Source of the DNA: Opitutaceae bacterium
GTDB lineage: Bacteria > Verrucomicrobiota > Verrucomicrobiia > Opitutales > Opitutaceae
Direction: 5' to 3'
Assembly (NCBI GenBank): GCA_030648295.1
Contig: JAUSID010000136.1
Span: forward strand, 1 to 64,000
DNA length: 64,000 bases
This document shows, in pieces, positions 60,092-64,000 of the stretch. The first letter of the stretch is position 1. The number at the start of each line of letters is the position of its first letter. The notes beneath the pieces are model-generated. The model had not been told where the DNA came from and ran no database searches. It worked only from the letters and a program-made list of their open reading frames with translations. Made by a program: the position numbers and the translations under genes.

Positions 60092-62062
60092 TCAGTTCTT
60101 CCGCCGATCGAGCCGGTATAACGGAGCGTCCTCGAACAGTTTTGCGGTGCGCAGGTGGCCGAGGAATTCGAAACTCACGGCCGACAAATCCTCGCCGCTG
60201 CACAACGCCGCGAATTCCTGCGTCACGTAAACCTGCCCCGCCGGCGTGATCGGCTCGATTCGTGCCGCCCGCGCCAGGTGGGCCCCGACGCAGGTCTGGC
60301 GGTGGAGTACCGGGTCCATGAACGCGTATACCGGGCCGGCATGCAGCACGATCCGGATGGCGAGATCCGGCGGCAGCCCGTACTGCGCCCAGTCGGTTCG
60401 CTCGACGAGGTCGCGCAATTCGAGCGCGAAGCTGGCCGCGTCGGGCAGCCGGTCGTACACGAAGTAGTTGGACCGACCCCAGGATTCGGATACGGCAGGC
60501 TTCACCGGCATCGTGTCCATCAGTCGTGCGACCAAGCCCTTGAAATCGCGAATGAACGCCGGCATCTGCCGTTCGCCGATTTTCTGAAAGTTGATCACCT
60601 CGGCGCAGAGCATCGCCTTGATCCCGTGTTCGATTGTCGAACCTGCCGCGGGCGAAGCGACGGCGACCGGCCCGGCCGCACCGCCGCCGCCATTGTTTTC
60701 CGACCCCAGCGGAATGATGTGCGGATTCAGCCCCCGCTGTCTCCATTCGCCGACGACACTCCCGGTGCCGCCCGCGCCGTCGGCCGTCTTGCCATCCCAC
60801 ACCGCAATTGCCTGAAGTTCAAAATCAAGGGCCTGCGCCTGAAGGACGGCGAGCCCGGTGATGATTTGATTGGCGTAAACCAGCCCCATGGCCGAGGCGG
60901 GATCATTTTCCGAGGCGGCGTAGTCCGCGGGGTTGGCAATCAGGCACGTGGTCGCGCTGCCGAGTACCGAATGGAACCTCCGTTCCCACTCCGGCCCGGC
61001 GAAACTTACGCTCTGCCACTTGAAGGCGGCCACCGGACACGGCAGCACGAGGTGCAGCTTGGCGTTCTGTTCCAACAGGCATTCGCAAAAAATCAGATCG
61101 GCGCCGCAGGCCGCGGACGCATAGCCGAAACCCGGCTTGATTCGCGTCAACTGCTGGCGAATCTGCTCCCGAACCTCCGCTTCGCGCTCCGCCGAAAAAC
61201 GCGGCGTGGTGCGCCCTGGGTGATCCAGCATGTGCCCGGCGAAGACGACGACGGTGGGAAACTCGAAGCAGCGATCCAGCCAGTCGGTGCCATGCTCGGT
61301 CTTGCCCATCGCATCGCGAAGCCGGCGCCGGATCGTGGCCAGGTCGTACCAATGGCGCCGCGAAGCGGCGGGTGCTTTCGCGTAAAACGAGAGAATCTCC
61401 TGCGCCTGCTGCCGCATCGACGCCAGGTCGCGCCAGCGCCCCGTGAAGGCCGCGGCGGCCTTCCGATAATACTCGCCCGCCTCCACGGTCGCGCCCTGGT
61501 GGGTGAGCGCCTCGGCGAGGGTCGCGAGCAGCCAGCCATCGGTTTCCCCGCCGTTGCCCTTCATTTCGCGGCGGCAAATCTTCTCGACTTTCCGGGCGCA
61601 GCTTTCGGCCTTCGGCAGTTCGCCCGCGGCGGCGAGGGTGAACGCCAGGTTGATGCCGGGATAGTATGACTCGCCGAGTTCGAAACCCTCCCCGTAGAAC
61701 TTGCACGCCTGTCGCAGCGCCTCGGCCGCCACCGCCGGCTCCCGCGCCCGGCGCCACAATTCCTTGTACACCCGGCCGAGCAGGCACAGCGTTTCCTCGT
61801 CGCTGGCCGACTCCTTCATCAATTCGCCCAGCACCTCGCGCGCGCCATCGAGCGCACCCGTTTGCGCCAGCGCCAGCGCCAGCTGCTGCTGGAGCACGCG
61901 GTTGGCGCCGTAACGCTTCACGCCATCGCGTGCGACTTCGATCGCGGTCAGCAACTGCCCCGAGGACACCGACTGCCGCGCGGTCTGTTCGTATTCACGA
62001 ACATCATGCGAAAGCGGAGACTGGGTCTTCCCCGCATCCTCGGAGTTTTCATAGAAGATCAC
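60092..62062 (-). CDS. TPR - SLOG-like - class III cyclase homology protein (degenerate cyclase)
   Basis: A 656-residue protein without membrane segments. Residues about 20-270 contain TPR-like repeats (RVLQQQLALALAQTGALDGA, LCLLGRVYKELWRRA, YPGINLAFTLAAAGELPKAE) of the TRAFs-binding/DUF4071 type. Residues about 275-430 look like a SLOG nucleotide-binding domain: PTVVVFAGHMLDHPGRTTPR, GFGYASAACGADLIFCECLL, LHLVLPCP. Residues about 485-650 are a class III nucleotidyl cyclase homology domain, shown by IRIVLHAGPVYAFMDPVLHR, ARAARIEPITPAGQVYVT and QEFAAL. The two metal-binding Asp positions are E488 (CAEVINFQKIGE) and R530 (SWGRSNYF), so catalysis is unlikely. Likely a nucleotide sensor or regulator. 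Confidence 0.7.
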   Translation of the reverse strand: MIFYENSEDAGKTQSPLSHDVREYEQTARQSVSSGQLLTAIEVARDGVKRYGANRVLQQQLALALAQTGALDGAREVLGELMKESASDEETLCLLGRVYKELWRRAREPAVAAEALRQACKFYGEGFELGESYYPGINLAFTLAAAGELPKAESCARKVEKICRREMKGNGGETDGWLLATLAEALTHQGATVEAGEYYRKAAAAFTGRWRDLASMRQQAQEILSFYAKAPAASRRHWYDLATIRRRLRDAMGKTEHGTDWLDRCFEFPTVVVFAGHMLDHPGRTTPRFSAEREAEVREQIRQQLTRIKPGFGYASAACGADLIFCECLLEQNAKLHLVLPCPVAAFKWQSVSFAGPEWERRFHSVLGSATTCLIANPADYAASENDPASAMGLVYANQIITGLAVLQAQALDFELQAIAVWDGKTADGAGGTGSVVGEWRQRGLNPHIIPLGSENNGGGGAAGPVAVASPAAGSTIEHGIKAMLCAEVINFQKIGERQMPAFIRDFKGLVARLMDTMPVKPAVSESWGRSNYFVYDRLPDAASFALELRDLVERTDWAQYGLPPDLAIRIVLHAGPVYAFMDPVLHRQTCVGAHLARAARIEPITPAGQVYVTQEFAALCSGEDLSAVSFEFLGHLRTAKLFEDAPLYRLDRRKN

Positions 62063-62141
62063 GCGGCAGCGACCGTGGACAAATTCGTCGCCGGTTCAAT
62101 CCTCGCGTGACGGATGATGGCGCCAGCAGGAAATGGCCGTC

Positions 62142-62268
62142 CCTGGGAGCGCGGGCGTCCCGCCCGCTCCGGGCGGTTGCGGGCAGGGCGCGCCCTCGCC
62201 GAACGCCATTGCGGGCGAGACCCGCCTTCGCCCAAGGCTTCGGCGGGCAGGCTGCCCGCGCTCCCAGG
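62142..62268. repeat. CCTGGGAGCGCGGG palindromic repeat, composite copy
   Basis: Perfect 14-nt terminal inverted arms at 62142-62155 and 62255-62268 enclose further GCCCGC palindromes. It lies between the divergent TPR-SLOG-cyclase and AEC genes. Confidence 0.85.
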
Positions 62269-62370
62269 TTGCGGACTTCGTGACGCAGACCGGCCGAACG
62301 TTGACAACCCGCAACCATTTCGCGCCTGCTGCGGGGTTTGTCGCTGCCACGTTCCATATCCTGAGCTGCC

Positions 62371-63318
62371 ATGCCGACCTACTGGGAACTCCTCCTGCTC
62401 GTCGTGCCCGTCTTCGCTTTGATTGGCATCGGCGCGGTCGTGCGGCGGGTGCACTGGGTGGAAGGCGAGGCCGAGGACAGCTTGATCCGGCTCGTCGTGA
62501 ACGTGCTCTACCCGTGCCTGATTTTCGAATCCATCGCCGGCAATGCCGCGCTCCAGTCGCCGGGAAATCTGATTCTGCCGCCCCTCGTCGGTTTCGCGAT
62601 CACGTGGCTGGGCTTTCGCTCCGGCCTGCTCGTGGCGAAAATGATCGGCCTGCACGTCGGCACCGGCCTGCGGACGTTTGCGCTCGCCGTCGGCATCACC
62701 AATTACGGATTTCTGCCCATTCCAATCATGCAGAGCATTTGGGGCCCGGAAAGCCTGGCCATCCTGCTCGTCCATAACGTCGGCGTCGAAATCGCAATCT
62801 GGACTGCCGGCGTGCTGGTGTTGAGCGGTGAATCGCTGCGGCAAGGCTGGCGCCGGCTGGTGAGCCCAATCGTGATCACGGTGGTGCTCGCGGTGGCCTG
62901 CAATCTTTCCGGGCTCACGCCGCACCTGCCGAAGGTGCTAACCGCGACGATCCACGCGCTCGGCGTCTGCGGCATTCCGCTTGGCTTGATCATGACCGGC
63001 GTGAATCTCGCGAATTATCTCGGCGAGCCGCGGGAGCTGTTCAACGCGAAGGTTTCCATCGCCGCGAACCTGCTTCGGCTCGGCGTATTGCCAGTGCTGT
63101 TACTGCTTCTCGCGCGTTACCTGCCCTGCACGCCCGATCTGAAGCGGGTGATCGTCGTGCAGGCAGCGATGCCGGCGGCGATGGTGTCCGTGATCATCGC
63201 GCGGCTCTACGGCGGCCACCCTCGGACGGCCGTCCAAATCGTGCTCGGCACCACGGCGCTCGGCCTGTTCGTCATTCCACTCTGGCTGCGCGTGGGGCTG
63301 TCGTGGATTGGGGTGTGA
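62371..63318 (+). CDS. AEC family transporter (auxin efflux carrier-like)
   Basis: A 315-residue membrane protein with about ten hydrophobic segments: MPTYWELLLLVVPVFALIGI, EAEDSLIRLVVNVLYPCLIF, LGFRSGLLVAKMIGL, RTFALAVGITNYGFLPIPIM and the late MPAAMVSVIIARLYGGHPRT. The Asn- and Pro-containing LNVLYPCL and NYGF/LP motifs are typical of the AEC (PIN-like) family of secondary transporters for organic acids. Substrate unknown. ATG 62371 begins a proper first helix. Confidence 0.85.
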   Translation: MPTYWELLLLVVPVFALIGIGAVVRRVHWVEGEAEDSLIRLVVNVLYPCLIFESIAGNAALQSPGNLILPPLVGFAITWLGFRSGLLVAKMIGLHVGTGLRTFALAVGITNYGFLPIPIMQSIWGPESLAILLVHNVGVEIAIWTAGVLVLSGESLRQGWRRLVSPIVITVVLAVACNLSGLTPHLPKVLTATIHALGVCGIPLGLIMTGVNLANYLGEPRELFNAKVSIAANLLRLGVLPVLLLLLARYLPCTPDLKRVIVVQAAMPAAMVSVIIARLYGGHPRTAVQIVLGTTALGLFVIPLWLRVGLSWIGV

Positions 63319-63349
63319 CGCTCGCTCACGAGCCGCCGCGGCGAATAAT

Positions 63350-63460
63350 CCTCTTTCTCTTAATCTTAATCCCTGGTCGCCTACGGCGCCGCCAAAGGCG
63401 GGTAAACTTTCTCTTTCTCTCCCTGTCGGAGGAGAAAGATTAAGAGGAAAGATTAAGAGG
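63350..63460. repeat. CTCTTTCTCTTAAT / TTTACCCGCC repeat block
   Basis: CTCTTTCTCTTAATC, then CCCTGGTCGCCTACGGCGCC (63371-63406 element), then CTTTCTCTTTCTCT and two 13-nt units of GAAAGATTAAGAG. The same block order occurs at 29789-29855. It sits between convergent AEC and antiporter genes. Confidence 0.85.
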
Positions 63461-63483
63461 AAGAGCCCGGATGGCCCGGCGGT

Positions 63484-64000
63484 TCACCGCGCGTGTGCCG
63501 GCGACGCCGCGTCCGGCAGGAAGAAAAACAGCAGCCCGATGATCACATAGAGCGCGAGCATCTGGACGCCTTCGAGCCAGTTGCTTTCGCCATCGCCCGC
63601 GATCTGATCGGTAACGAAGGCGGCGACGATGACGGCCGCGATTTCGGGCAGCGTGAACTCGAGGTTGAGCTGCTGCGGGAAGAGATAGCTGATGAACACG
63701 AGAACGGGCGCGACAAAGAGCGCGATCTGCAGGCTCGAGCCGACGGCAATCCCGAGCGAGAGATCCATCTTGTTCTTCATGGCCATCGTGATCGCCGTCG
63801 AATGCTCGGCGGCGTTGCCCACGATCGCGACGATGATGACGCCGACAAAAACCTCGGTGACGCCGAGCGAATGGCGCGCCGCCTCGACGGCGCCGACGAG
63901 AAACTCGGAGACCCACGCGACGGCGAGCGTGGCGGTGACCAGGACCGCGATGGCTTTGCCGACCGACCAGGGCTCGGAATGTTTGTCTGTCGCCTGCGCC
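63484..64000 (-). CDS. Calcium/cation:proton antiporter (CaCA/CAX-like), partial
   Basis: The 3' part of a membrane antiporter; the 5' end lies beyond the window. From the edge the minus strand reads [20 protein letters not shown] then [40 protein letters not shown] and [20 protein letters not shown]. The GNAAEH motif is the ion-binding alpha repeat of CAX-type calcium/proton exchangers. It ends [16 protein letters not shown]. It exchanges calcium (or another cation) for protons across the inner membrane. Confidence 0.88.
   Translation of the reverse strand, partial: AQATDKHSEPWSVGKAIAVLVTATLAVAWVSEFLVGAVEAARHSLGVTEVFVGVIIVAIVGNAAEHSTAITMAMKNKMDLSLGIAVGSSLQIALFVAPVLVFISYLFPQQLNLEFTLPEIAAVIVAAFVTDQIAGDGESNWLEGVQMLALYVIIGLLFFFLPDAASPAHAR

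Overview
The window (64 kb, high GC) looks like chromosome of a member of the Verrucomicrobiota, most likely family Opitutaceae. Supporting signs are two fused beta-propeller/HEAT/c-type-cytochrome dehydrogenases of the kind typical of the Planctomycetes-Verrucomicrobia group, a DUF1080 domain fused to one of them, a TonB receptor with a carboxypeptidase-regulatory-like N-terminal domain, an Opitutaceae-style methionine PLP enzyme, and the dense text-like dispersed repeats usual in these genomes. The assignment is inferred from gene content; no rRNA is present.

Layout. 0.1-8.3 kb: a hypothetical pair, a Nudix hydrolase behind a heptamer repeat array, a truncated acyl-CoA dehydrogenase, a double-domain altronate/galactarate dehydratase, the tmRNA gene (ssrA) with its terminator, a FecR-like protein and rlmN. 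8.3-23.5 kb: a glycosyltransferase whose 3' end is built from repeats, an M20 amidohydrolase, a pilin, a hybrid histidine kinase with an ethylene-receptor-like membrane domain, FKBP, a metallopeptidase, a CDP-alcohol transferase, a phosphodiesterase, an FG-GAP protein and a large TonB receptor. 23.5-30.1 kb is an accessory island: a vsr remnant and a damaged vsr gene, an orphan antitoxin, an MNT-HEPN pair, an HNH nuclease, an XRE fusion, a Phd-ParE pair, small duplicated ORFs, and many repeats. 30.2-41.7 kb is a polysaccharide module (sulfatase, two PQQ-type/cytochrome c enzymes, heparinase II/III-like protein). 41.7-49.2 kb: subtilase, gamma-glutamyltransferase, then the core operon rpmH-rnpA-yidD-yidC and yebC. 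49.5-64 kb: a cystathionine-synthase-like enzyme, exonuclease III, a phosphatase, CinA domain, SYLF protein, zincin, an ABC exporter pair, a small periplasmic protein, a BaiN-type flavoprotein, a TPR-SLOG-pseudocyclase protein, an AEC transporter and a partial calcium/cation antiporter.

How it works together. The 30-42 kb genes plausibly desulfate, oxidise and cleave acidic or sulfated glycans, with electrons passing to fused haem domains. The rpmH-yidC block couples ribosome/RNase P biogenesis and membrane insertion. The island carries toxin-antitoxin and nuclease genes typical of conflict systems.

The most unusual signals are (i) arrays of 7-nt words that nearly all start with CA plus purines, found at eight loci, several immediately upstream of genes; (ii) several families of palindromic or about-10-nt-period dispersed repeats, one of which supplies the N-terminus of a secreted protein; (iii) a TPR-SLOG-cyclase-homology protein in which both metal-binding aspartates are replaced; and (iv) an ethylene-receptor-like sensor kinase in which the copper-ligand cysteine is threonine.
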